Assembly: GCA_017547285.1 (NCBI GenBank)
Contig: JAFYQB010000046.1
Coordinates: forward strand, 1-47,501
Direction of reading: 5' to 3'
Length of the DNA: 47,501 bases
Source of the DNA: Clostridia bacterium
GTDB taxonomy: Bacteria > Bacillota > Clostridia > Christensenellales > Aristaeellaceae
Shown here: positions 18,060-25,406 of the stretch, piece after piece
Layout: every line of letters starts with the position of its first letter
Numbering within the stretch: the first letter of the stretch is position 1
Made by a program: the position numbers and the translations under genes
Notes under the pieces: model-generated
The model's database searches: none
Told to the model about the DNA's origin: nothing
Seen by the model: the letters and a program-made list of their open reading frames with translations, nothing else

Positions 18060-18889
18060 AAAAATCATTTGAAAACGCTCGCCGCCGCGAAAACAGCGGC
18101 ATTCATTACAAGCATGATCTGGGTCAGCATTTCCTCTACGATGAGGAACTGCTGCGTTCTCTGGTGGAGGCCACCGGCGTTACCAGGGATGACTGCGTGC
18201 TGGAAATCGGCCCCGGTGCAGGCACGCTGACCAAGTGCCTGTGCGCTGCCGCCGGAAAGGTGACCGCCATTGAGGTGGATCACGATGTGATTCCGTTCCT
18301 CAGGGTGAACACAGAAGCTTACGACAACCTGACCATCGTGGAAGGCGACGTGCGCAAGCTGGATCTAAAGGAAATCTGCGCACCGCTGGGCGAGAACTTC
18401 TATGTGATCGCCAACATTCCGTACAACATTACCACCCCTATTTTTGAAATGCTGTGGGACAGCGGTCTGCCCATCCGACAGATCAGCGTGATGATCCAGA
18501 AAGAAGTGGGCGAAAAGCTGATGGCCGCGCCGTCCACGGAGCTGTACGGCATTCTCAGTGTTCGCTGCCAGCTGCTCTGTGAGCCTTCGCTGGTGCAGAT
18601 CGTGCCTGCTGAGTGCTTCACGCCGCCGCCCAAGGTGGACAGCGCTTTTGTCCGCCTGGATATGCGCAAAGAACCGCCCCTTCCCGTAACGGATGAAAAG
18701 CTGCTGATGCGCATGGTGAAAGCTGGATTCGGCATGCGCCGCAAAACGCTTACCAACGCTCTGAAGGGTGTGGTGGATAGCGAAAAGCTGCGAGCGGCGC
18801 TGGAAAAATGCGGTTTGCCCGCCAGCGTACGCGGCGAAGCGCTTTCTGTGGAACAGTGGATCAATCTGTCCAACGCCTGCGCCGGTTAA
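18056..18889 (+). CDS. rsmA: 16S rRNA dimethyladenosine transferase
   Basis: This 277-residue enzyme (KsgA) dimethylates two adjacent adenosines near the 3' end of 16S rRNA during 30S maturation. LGQHFLYDEELLRSLVEA is the N-terminal family motif. VLEIGPGAGTLTKCL is the SAM-binding loop, and IANIPYNITTPIFEML is the catalytic N-[IL]-P-Y motif. The C-terminal rRNA-binding domain is present. The GTG start overlaps the dnaX stop (GTGA), so the two are translationally coupled. The last 29 bases overlap the convergent gene at 18861-19700. Confidence 0.97.
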   Translation: MKKSFENARRRENSGIHYKHDLGQHFLYDEELLRSLVEATGVTRDDCVLEIGPGAGTLTKCLCAAAGKVTAIEVDHDVIPFLRVNTEAYDNLTIVEGDVRKLDLKEICAPLGENFYVIANIPYNITTPIFEMLWDSGLPIRQISVMIQKEVGEKLMAAPSTELYGILSVRCQLLCEPSLVQIVPAECFTPPPKVDSAFVRLDMRKEPPLPVTDEKLLMRMVKAGFGMRRKTLTNALKGVVDSEKLRAALEKCGLPASVRGEALSVEQWINLSNACAG

Positions 18890-19700
18890 GCTTGCGGAGC
18901 CTGCACGCGGCGTACAGCCCAAGACAAACAACTGCCGGTATGGGGTAATACCGACTGCCGGTAAACAGCGCCAATGTGCCCAGACCAGCGCCGTAGCACA
19001 AATATCGTCGGGCGCGTGATGCGTCCAGTACCACGGCCAGCCACTCCTGTGCGCTGTGCCGTGTTCTTTTTTGTCGACCAATGCTGCGCAGATCCTCGTC
19101 CGTCGCCGGATGCGCATATCCGGCGAGCTCGATCAGCTCGCTTCGTTGAATGATTTTGATGGGCGGCTTAAACGAAGCGGCGTAGGAAAGCGCGTCGGCG
19201 GAGGCTTCGGCAGTCAGGCAGAGCAAAGTCTGCTCCATCTGCCTTTCACGCGCTTCGCGGGCGCATTCCACCACCTGCTGCGCGGTGATCTTTTGCGAAT
19301 GATGGCAGGCGATCAGGCGGATGCAGGTTTTTTGACCGTCCAGCAATCCGATTACGCTCCATTCCACAGCTTTGTGCATCTCCAGCGGATAGCGCGGCGC
19401 AAGCCACAATGCGCATTGAAAGGCGGCTTTCCGGGGAGATTCCAGAAGGAGGCGTTCAATCGCCAGTTCTCCGCCGATCATCTGCCGCATCTGTTTCTCG
19501 CGTTTTCGGGTAGCCTGTTTGGAAAACTGGCGTACGCACAGCCAAAGCATTGCGCCCAGTGCAGCGCCTGCCGTAAGCGCCGGAAGGCACAGTCCCCACA
19601 GGTATATAAACCATGCAATGCCTGCCGCCGCGGCTGCCGCTGCCCGAAGAAGCCTGTCCGATATTTCTGCCAACGCTGTTTTGGGGCGGTATTTCTGCAT
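18861..19700 (-). CDS. Membrane protein with a degenerate Mrr/restriction-endonuclease-like domain
   Basis: This is a 279-residue protein. Two hydrophobic segments lie near the N-terminus (about 22-56) and a third and fourth near the C-terminus (about 234-263). The soluble part between them (about 75-175) reads as strand, LLDGQKTCIRLIACHHSQKI, helix, LLCLTAEASADALSYA, strand PIKIIQ, then RSELIELAG. This matches the order of Mrr-type restriction-endonuclease folds (a core D..E/Q-x-K strand, a QV-rich helix, then an L[IV]TT-like strand followed by a helix). The usual E/Q-x-K catalytic pair is replaced by RLIAC, so nuclease activity is doubtful. AAGGAGG precedes the start. It is convergent with rsmA (29-base overlap) and divergent from nadD-yqeK. 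The gene is certain; the fold is inferred by eye. Confidence 0.8.
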   Translation of the reverse strand: MQKYRPKTALAEISDRLLRAAAAAAAGIAWFIYLWGLCLPALTAGAALGAMLWLCVRQFSKQATRKREKQMRQMIGGELAIERLLLESPRKAAFQCALWLAPRYPLEMHKAVEWSVIGLLDGQKTCIRLIACHHSQKITAQQVVECAREARERQMEQTLLCLTAEASADALSYAASFKPPIKIIQRSELIELAGYAHPATDEDLRSIGRQKRTRHSAQEWLAVVLDASRARRYLCYGAGLGTLALFTGSRYYPIPAVVCLGLYAACRLRKLNRRRRWTD

Positions 19701-19760
19701 AAATCCTCCTTAACGGCATTGCTTTATCAGAAAGTATTTCCCTTTTTGGGGATTTTCTTG

Positions 19761-19766
19761 TATAAT
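19761..19766 (+). promoter_or_regulatory. Probable -10 element of nadD-yqeK
   Basis: TATAAT preceded directly by TTG, 43 bases before the GTG start. No good -35 hexamer is found at 16-18 bases, so the promoter would need an activator or another contact. Confidence 0.45.
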
Positions 19767-19809
19767 GCTATACAGGAGAATTTTTCTCCTCTTGGAAGGA
19801 GGCGCAAAC

Positions 19810-20982
19810 GTGCCTAAGGAACGCATCGGCATCATGGGCGGCAGTTTCAATCCTATTCATGCCAGGCATATTGAAATGGCTGTCTGTGCAAAGCGCGAAT
19901 TCGATCTGGAACGTATCATTTTTTTGCCCACCGGCAATCCGCCGCACAAGCGTGCAGGGCTGGAGGATGCGGAAGACCGCTATGAAATGACCCGTCTGGC
20001 GGTATACGGCATGCCCGGCTTTACGGCCAGCCGCATGGAAATCGACCGTGAGGGGATCATCTATACCGTTGATACCCTGGGGCGTATGCAGAAGCAGATG
20101 CCGGATACCGCAATCGATTATATCATCGGCGAAGACACGCTGGTGGATCTGCCCAACTGGCGTAAAGCGGACAAGGTGTTTACCATGTGCCGTTTTCTGG
20201 TCTGCTGCCGTTCTTCGGATGAAATCCGCAATCATCCAAGCGTTGCACAACTGGAAGCGCGCGGCGCAACCTTTGCATTTCTGACCCTGCCACCCAGCAA
20301 GATTTCCTCCACCGCCATCCGAGCAAAGCTGGAAAAGGGGGAGGAGGTTCCCGAACTTCCGCCGCAAGTGGAGGAGTACATCCGTCTGATGGGCCTGTAC
20401 GGCTGCAAAGCAGTCCCGGGCGCTGCCAAGTTCTATGCCAGACTCCGGCAAACGCTTTCGGACAAGCGGCTGGTGCATTCGCTGCTGGTGGCGCATACCG
20501 CCCGGAAACTGGCGCGTATCCATGGCGTCAATGAGAATCGGGCTGCTTTGGCGGGCCTTCTGCATGACTGCGCAAAGTGCCTGCCCCTTGCCGACATGCA
20601 GCGCATTGCCCGCGACAGCCGTCTGCTGCTGGACAAGGAGACCCTGCAAAGCGGCAACCTGCTGCACGGGCCGGCTGGCGCAGTGGTGGCTGAAAAGGAA
20701 TACGGGGTGACTGATCCCATCATTTTGTCTTCCATCCGATGCCATACCACCGGCAAGGTAGGCATGCTTCCGCTGGATATGATCGTTTTCCTTTCGGATA
20801 AAATCGAACCTTCCCGCCGCAGCTATCCCGCGCTGGAAGAGGTGCGCAGGCTGGCGCAAGAGGATCTGGGCGCAGCCATGCTGCACAGCTTGCAGTCCAC
20901 GCTGGAATATGTGCGCAGTCAGAATACCGAACCGCATCCGCTGACCCAGCAGGTGGCGGACTGGCTGCAGCGAATTGTGTAA
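19810..20982 (+). CDS. NadD-YqeK fusion: nicotinate-nucleotide adenylyltransferase and HD-domain Ap4A hydrolase
   Basis: This is a 390-residue two-domain protein. Residues 1 to about 195 are NadD: GIMGGSFNPIHARH is the nucleotidyltransferase motif and KISSTAIR (about 164-171) the matching C-terminal one; this part makes nicotinate adenine dinucleotide for NAD synthesis. Residues about 205-390 are a YqeK-type HD domain: H223, then AGLLHDCAKC (His252-Asp253), then LHGPAGAVV and SIRCHTTG supply further metal ligands. YqeK proteins hydrolyse symmetrical dinucleoside tetraphosphates. The GTG start is chosen because AAGGAGG lies seven bases upstream. The two domains are usually separate neighbouring genes followed by rsfS; here they are one continuous frame with no stop, and rsfS still follows. 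Confidence 0.93.
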   Translation: MPKERIGIMGGSFNPIHARHIEMAVCAKREFDLERIIFLPTGNPPHKRAGLEDAEDRYEMTRLAVYGMPGFTASRMEIDREGIIYTVDTLGRMQKQMPDTAIDYIIGEDTLVDLPNWRKADKVFTMCRFLVCCRSSDEIRNHPSVAQLEARGATFAFLTLPPSKISSTAIRAKLEKGEEVPELPPQVEEYIRLMGLYGCKAVPGAAKFYARLRQTLSDKRLVHSLLVAHTARKLARIHGVNENRAALAGLLHDCAKCLPLADMQRIARDSRLLLDKETLQSGNLLHGPAGAVVAEKEYGVTDPIILSSIRCHTTGKVGMLPLDMIVFLSDKIEPSRRSYPALEEVRRLAQEDLGAAMLHSLQSTLEYVRSQNTEPHPLTQQVADWLQRIV

Positions 20983-21014
20983 AAAAGAAAAATCAACATA
21001 AAGGAGATGTCAAC

Positions 21015-21377
21015 ATGAACGAACTGGTTACCAGGATTGCCAATATTCTGTACGAAAAGAAAGCTCAGAACATTGTTGCCCTTAACGTGAAGGACCTGAC
21101 CGTCATCACCGACGCCATGCTGATCGCAACCGGCCGCTCCACCATTCAGGTTCGCACGCTGGCTGACGAAGTGGAAGAGAAAATGACGGAAATGGGCATG
21201 GATCCCATCCGCAAGGAAGGCCATCAGGAAGGCCGCTGGATCGTGCTGGATTACGGCGAAGTGCTGGTGCACATCTTCCATATGGAAGAGCGCGACTTCT
21301 ACCGTCTGGACAAGCTGTGGGAGATGGGTCAGAACCGTATTCCGCTGCCCTTTGATGCGGCCGAAGCTGATGAGTAA
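21015..21377 (+). CDS. rsfS: Ribosome silencing factor
   Basis: This 120-residue RsfS/Iojap protein binds ribosomal protein L14 and blocks subunit joining when nutrients are low. ALNVKDLTVITDAMLIATGRS is close to the family's D-x-F-[VI]-[IL]-x-[ST]-[GA] motif. EGHQEGRWIVLDYGEVLVHIF is the other conserved block. AAGGAGATG precedes the start. It follows nadD-yqeK by 32 bases, the standard operon in Bacillota, and a strong terminator ends the unit. Confidence 0.96.
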   Translation: MNELVTRIANILYEKKAQNIVALNVKDLTVITDAMLIATGRSTIQVRTLADEVEEKMTEMGMDPIRKEGHQEGRWIVLDYGEVLVHIFHMEERDFYRLDKLWEMGQNRIPLPFDAAEADE

Positions 21378-21422
21378 ATTTCATATTTGTTCATGCGTTG
21401 TTCACCTTGAAAGCGTATTCTT

Positions 21423-21471
21423 TCAATGGAGCGGCGCAGGCCTGTACGCCTGCGCCGCTCCATTGATTTTT
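21423..21471 (+). terminator. Strong terminator after rsfS: 19-base perfect inverted repeat
   Basis: The arm at 21423-21441 pairs without mismatch with 21448-21466 across a six-base loop (CTGTAC), followed by a T-run. The response-regulator gene begins only 21 bases after it. Confidence 0.88.
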
Positions 21472-21491
21472 GCAATAGGGCGGTGCAGAAT

Positions 21492-22172
21492 ATGAAACTG
21501 TTGATTGTTGATGACGAAGAAAGAATCCGCAGGCTGATTGTCAAATATGCGGTTTTTGAGGGTTATGAGATAGCGGAAGCGGAAAACGGCATGCAGGCAG
21601 TGGAAATGACGCGAAACAATCCGGCGGATCTGGTGATCCTGGACATCATGATGCCGGAGCTGGACGGCTTTTCAGCGGCCAGAGAAATTCGAAAAACCAG
21701 CAGCGTGCCCATCATCTTCCTTTCGGCACGCGGCGAGGAGTACGATAAAATTCATGGCTTTGAACTCGGCGTGGATGATTATGTGGTCAAACCATTCTCA
21801 CCGCGTGAATTGATGATGCGCGTTGGTGCAGTGCTGCGCCGCAGCCGTTCGTATGTGCGGGAAGCAGCCCATGAAACAGTGCAGATTGGCGGAATGACGG
21901 TAGATTTTACAGCCCGACAGGTGGATGTTGACGGAACAATGCTGGAATTATCCCCGAAGGAATATGACCTGCTGTTTTACATGGTGCGCAACCGGGGCAT
22001 CGCCCTTACACGCGAGCGGCTGATCAGCGAAGTGTGGGGCTATGATTTCTTCGGCGACGACCGTACGCTGGATACACATATCAAATTGCTTCGTAAGGAG
22101 CTTGGCGAGTACGCACGTTGCATCACCACGCTCAGAGGAGTGGGATACCGTTTTGAAAAAGTTGTTGACTGA
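21492..22172 (+). CDS. OmpR-family response regulator
   Basis: This 226-residue protein has an N-terminal receiver domain (LIVDDEERIRRL acidic pocket, phospho-acceptor Asp in LVILDIMMPELDG, Lys in DYVVKPFSPREL) and a C-terminal winged helix (ELSPKEYDLLFYMVRNRG through TTLRGVGYRFEK). The start is the ATG at 21492, where the receiver fold begins; an upstream in-frame start lies inside the terminator stem. No good ribosome site or promoter is visible, so initiation may be weak or depend on read-through past the terminator. The end overlaps the start of the adjacent sensor kinase by 20 bases, typical of a two-component pair, but that kinase is interrupted. Confidence 0.93.
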   Translation: MKLLIVDDEERIRRLIVKYAVFEGYEIAEAENGMQAVEMTRNNPADLVILDIMMPELDGFSAAREIRKTSSVPIIFLSARGEEYDKIHGFELGVDDYVVKPFSPRELMMRVGAVLRRSRSYVREAAHETVQIGGMTVDFTARQVDVDGTMLELSPKEYDLLFYMVRNRGIALTRERLISEVWGYDFFGDDRTLDTHIKLLRKELGEYARCITTLRGVGYRFEKVVD

Positions 22173-23667
22173 GATCGCTGCGAAAGGATCCTTTTTATGG
22201 GAACGCTTTGCGCACTGGAAGCGTTCTACGGGCATCCGTACGCGTATTTTTCTATATTTTTTGGTTTTTACAGCCCTGCTGATCGTGCTTTAGTGGCTGT
22301 TCCAGATTGTGTTTCCGGATGAATTCTACCGTATGCAGAAAACGAAAATGCTGCGCTCCTTTTCGGAAAGTATCGTTCACAATATTGATAATGAAAACCT
22401 GCAAACGCTTGCCGACCGTATCGCAGAGCAGGATAATGTATGCGTGCTGGTGACCGATGAAACCATGCATGTTATTGCAGCAGCTGAATCATGGAACGGC
22501 TGTCTGATTCATCGTATGAGCCCCTTTGATCTGTGGCGTTATGCCGGGACATTGGCAGAAAAAAACAGTGTAGTTGCTTCCGAATTTCCGCTGGAGGCCT
22601 TTCGCAATCATCTGTACGATGCACGAAAATTTCGCGGCAGCGTGCCGCCCAGCGATGACGGGGGAGCCAAAAGCCTGATGACTGTGCAGTGCGCTGTGAG
22701 ACGCGATGGTGATATGGCCTATGTGTTTCTCAACACGCTCATCACGCCCGTAACCGGCACAGTGCAAACCATTCGCAACGAACTGTATGTCATTTCTGCC
22801 ATTCTGGTGCTTCTGTCCTTCCTGCTTTCGCTGGTGCTGTCAAAACGCATCACCCGTCCTTTGATAGAAACCATGCAGGCAGCCGCTATGCTCAGCCGGG
22901 GAGAATATCAACCGGTTTCCAATGCGGACTACCGCGAAATCAGTCTGCTCAACCGGCAGTTGATGCAGGCTGCGATCGACCTGCACAAGGTGGAGGAAAT
23001 GCAGAACGAGCTGCTCGCCAACATCAGCCATGACCTGCGAACGCCGCTTACGTTGATCGAAGGATATGCGGAGGCAGTGCGTGACCTGCCGGATGAGAAC
23101 ACACAGGAAAACATGCAGGTGATTATCGATGAAACACGCCGCCTTACCACACTGGTCAATTCGGTGCTGGATCTTCATCGGACGAAGCGTGAACTGGGTG
23201 CACTGAATCGAACGGTTTTCAATCTGACGGATTGCATTCGCAGTATTCTGGCCCGTTATGCCAAGCTGACGGAACAGGATGGATATCATATTGATTTTGA
23301 AGCTGAAATGAATGTACAGGTGTTTGCAGACGAGATTAAGGTACAGCAGGTGGTTTACAATTTGATCAACAATGCGCTCACCTATACGGGCGCAGACCGT
23401 ACGGTCAAGGTTTGTCAGCTTTTGCGGAGCGAATATGTGCGCGTGGAGGTTCGCGATTCCGGCGAGGGGATTTCGACGGAGGATTTGCCGTATATCTGGG
23501 ACCGATACTTCCGTGGCAGCAGACCACACCGTCGCGCCAGAATTGGCAGCGGGCTGGGGTTGAGCATTGTCAAAGCCGTTCTGGAAAGCCATGGCATGGC
23601 TTACGGAGTGGAAAGCCGCGAAGGAGCGGGCAGCGTTTTCTGGTTTGAACTGCCGGTGCACAAATAA
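22153..23667 (+). pseudogene. Sensor histidine kinase interrupted by an in-frame TAG
   Basis: The frame starts at a TTG at 22153, overlapping the response regulator, with GAGGAG upstream. It runs 46 codons into the first membrane helix (RIFLYFLVFTALLIVL), meets TAG at 22291-22293, then continues in the same frame as WLFQIVFPDEFYRMQ to a TAA at 23665. Everything after the stop is intact: an extracytoplasmic part, a second helix around VISAILVLLSFLLSLVLS, a HAMP-like segment, NISHDLRTPLTLIEGYAE with the phospho-acceptor His, and ATPase motifs (NLINNALTYT, DSGEGI, GSGLGLSIV). No ribosome site precedes the GTG at 22309. Readings: recent nonsense mutation, sequencing error, or read-through. Without the stop it would be a complete kinase of about 505 residues. 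Confidence 0.85.
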
Positions 23668-23670
23668 AGC

Positions 23671-23704
23671 AAAAGCGGATGTTCAAGCACGAACATCCGC
23701 TTTT
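23671..23704. terminator. Bidirectional terminator between the kinase and the small membrane protein
   Basis: A 14-pair perfect stem (23671-23684 with 23691-23704) beginning with AAAA and ending with TTTT. It serves the plus-strand kinase and the convergent gene at 23726-23848. Confidence 0.85.
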
Positions 23705-23725
23705 CATACGTTATCTTTCTGTCTG

Positions 23726-23848
23726 TTACCACTGCCACACATAGGCCATCACAACACTCAGCACCATGAGCACGGCCAGAGAAAAGCTGACAATGCGTAC
23801 CAGCAGCTGCTTGGTATCCTTCTTGCGCTTGGAACGGGTGGACATCAT
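23726..23848 (-). CDS. Small single-pass membrane protein, 40 residues
   Basis: The minus strand has AGGAGG seven bases before a double ATG at 23848/23845, then a basic N-terminus (MSTRSKRKKDTKQLL), one hydrophobic helix (IVSFSLAVLMVLSVVMAYVW) and TAA. A promoter with TATACT lies just upstream and a terminator just downstream, so it is a complete transcription unit. The sequence suggests an N-in membrane peptide. It is too short for family assignment; small basic membrane proteins of this kind are scattered through Clostridia and their role is unknown to me. Confidence 0.8.
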   Translation of the reverse strand: MMSTRSKRKKDTKQLLVRIVSFSLAVLMVLSVVMAYVWQW

Positions 23849-23879
23849 CAATCGGCCTCCTGATCGAATTAATGTACAC

Positions 23880-23909
23880 AGTATAGCACAGTTTGCCCCC
23901 CGGCAGCAA
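23880..23909 (-). promoter_or_regulatory. Promoter of the 40-residue membrane protein
   Basis: On the minus strand TTGCTG (23904-23909), 18 bases, TATACT (23880-23885), about 30 bases from the start codon. Confidence 0.6.
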
Positions 23910-23982
23910 GCCGAACCCCTTCGTCAGGCCGTTCTTTTACCGTTTGTTTACACATGCACCCGAAATTGCCTTCCTGCGCGGC

Positions 23983-24011
23983 TTGCAACTTTTGAATGAG
24001 AGAGGTATAAT
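23983..24011 (+). promoter_or_regulatory. Sigma-A promoter of the DUF951-lepB operon
   Basis: TTGCAA (23983-23988), 17 bases, TATAAT (24006-24011), 32 bases before the GTG start. Confidence 0.75.
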
Positions 24012-24043
24012 ACTTCGTACATGTGTTGCGGAGGTGCAGTCTG

Positions 24044-24289
24044 GTGGAAGAGATTCGGTTGGGCGATAAAGTGAAAATGCGCAAGACGCATCCCTGCGGC
24101 AGCGATGAATGGACCGTTATCCGCATTGGGGCGGATATCAAGATCAAATGCCTGGGCTGCGAACGAATTGTGATGATGGACAGGGCCGATTTTGTGAAGC
24201 GCCGCAAAAAGGTGCTGGAGCAGGGCCCCATTCCGGAAGAAGAAACACTGCGAGCCATGGCAGCCGGCAACCAAGGAGGAAATGACTGA
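24044..24289 (+). CDS. DUF951 family protein
   Basis: This is an 81-residue cytoplasmic protein. IRLGDKVKMRKTHPCGSDEW followed by IRIGADIKIKCLGCERIVMM and a basic RADFVKRRKK matches DUF951, with Cys residues in HPCG and KCLGC that could bind metal. The GTG start at 24044 is preferred because GGAGG lies nine bases upstream; an earlier frame start has none. About 20 extra residues follow the usual domain. The stop and the lepB start overlap (TGATG), so translation is coupled. The family has no proven function. Confidence 0.9.
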   Translation: MEEIRLGDKVKMRKTHPCGSDEWTVIRIGADIKIKCLGCERIVMMDRADFVKRRKKVLEQGPIPEEETLRAMAAGNQGGND

Positions 24290-24903
24290 TGCAGACCGAA
24301 AACGAAAAAGTGCTTGCCGAGGATGAAAACGAGCAGGAAATCAAAGGCAAAAAGAACAAACAGCCTACTAACTGGAAAAAGGAACTGGTCAGCTGGATTC
24401 TGACGCTGGTGGCAGCGGTGGCGATTGCGCTGCCCATTCGTACCTTTGTGTTTGAACCGATTCGCGTGGATGGCGAAAGCATGTGCGATACCCTGCAGAA
24501 CGGTGAAGTGATGATCGTAACCAAGCCGGAGTATCTGGTTGGTGATCCCGAACATGGTGATGTAATCATCTGCAAGTATCCCGGCCGCAAGGAAAACTTC
24601 GTCAAACGCGTGATGGGCGTACCCGGCGATGTGATCTCCATTATTTCCAACGTGGTGTACCGTAACGGAGAAAAGCTGGACGAACCCTATCTGACTCCCA
24701 GCCGCAACGATAACGGCTTCTCTATGGCGCCCTTTACGCTGGGTGAGGAAGAGTACTTCGTCATGGGCGATAACCGTGACAACAGCCACGACAGCCGTAA
24801 CTACTACAGCTACTCCAAGCCTGCAGCCATCACCCGCGATATGATCGTTGGTCAGGTGCGCTGGGTGGTTTTCCCGTTTGGCAATATCCGTGGTATCGAG
24901 TAA
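24289..24903 (+). CDS. lepB: Signal peptidase I
   Basis: This 204-residue membrane-bound serine protease removes Sec signal peptides outside the membrane. A charged N-terminus (1-30) is followed by one helix (about 34-52). VDGESMCDTL holds the catalytic Ser64, and KENFVKRVMGVPGD the general-base Lys106. YFVMGDNRDNSHDSR is the conserved box E. The single N-terminal helix is the Gram-positive form. AAGGAGGAA precedes the start inside the DUF951 gene. It would process the signal peptides seen in this window (1345, 26027, 45881). Confidence 0.97.
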   Translation: MQTENEKVLAEDENEQEIKGKKNKQPTNWKKELVSWILTLVAAVAIALPIRTFVFEPIRVDGESMCDTLQNGEVMIVTKPEYLVGDPEHGDVIICKYPGRKENFVKRVMGVPGDVISIISNVVYRNGEKLDEPYLTPSRNDNGFSMAPFTLGEEEYFVMGDNRDNSHDSRNYYSYSKPAAITRDMIVGQVRWVVFPFGNIRGIE

Positions 24904-24908
24904 AAAGC

Positions 24909-24940
24909 AAGAGGAACCTGCTGCAGGTTCCTCTTTTTTT
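24909..24940. terminator. Terminator after lepB, possibly bidirectional
   Basis: A 12-pair perfect stem (24909-24920 with 24924-24935), a three-base loop, a plus-strand T-run and an A-run on the left. The stop codon of the convergent GNAT gene sits in the T-run. Confidence 0.85.
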
Positions 24941-25406
24941 ATCGTTCCATACGAATCAGATATTCAGTTGTGTCTTCTTCCAGGATCTTTTCGCCGGTTG
25001 GCCGAAAACCATGCTTTTGGTAGAACGCGATGGCTCTTGTATTCTTTTCAAGCGCCCACAGGAAGCGGGCGTTCTGGTGTTCAATGGCGTATTTCAGCAA
25101 TGCTGCTCCAATGTGCTGGTTTTGCAGAACGGGTTCCACGAACAGCTTTTCGATCTGCTGACCATTCAAACGGATAAAGCCTTTGACAACGCCGTCGTCA
25201 TAAACGGATGTGCGTTCAAGAAGGTCGGGTTCGGCAAGATATGCCTGTATCAGTTTGGGTACCTGCAGTTCGTCAAAATAAAACCAATCGTTTTGAAAAA
25301 TGGGGTAGAAGTTCAGCCTGTAATTAAAAATTTCGATTTCGGCGATGCGCGCTGCATCGGCTGGTACGGCGGGGCGAATGCTGGTTTCAGCGTTTGTTCC
25401 AGTCAT
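24939..25406 (-). CDS. GNAT-family N-acetyltransferase
   Basis: This 155-residue acetyl-CoA-dependent transferase starts IRPAVPADAARIAEIE, the usual GNAT first strand and helix. IEKLFVEPVLQNQHIGAALL is motif A, with Q-x-x-x-G-A standing in for the Q/R-x-x-G-x-G/A acetyl-CoA loop. ALEKNTRAIAFYQKHGF is motif B. The start at 25406 is taken from AAAGGTG seven bases upstream, and overlaps the end of the SGNH gene by 20 bases, so the two are probably co-translated. The acceptor is unknown; small amines, antibiotics or protein N-termini are all possible. Confidence 0.9.
   Translation of the reverse strand: MTGTNAETSIRPAVPADAARIAEIEIFNYRLNFYPIFQNDWFYFDELQVPKLIQAYLAEPDLLERTSVYDDGVVKGFIRLNGQQIEKLFVEPVLQNQHIGAALLKYAIEHQNARFLWALEKNTRAIAFYQKHGFRPTGEKILEEDTTEYLIRMER

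Noticed and set aside
16407..18068. 553-codon open frame antisense to dnaX
   Set aside because: dnaX is unmistakable on the other strand; the antisense frame has no start signal and no motifs.
22291..22293. Reassignment of TAG as a sense codon in this organism
   Set aside because: spoIID (42321) and the 91-residue gene (29455) end in TAG at natural ends, so TAG still terminates here. It is rare, so suppression remains possible but is not needed.
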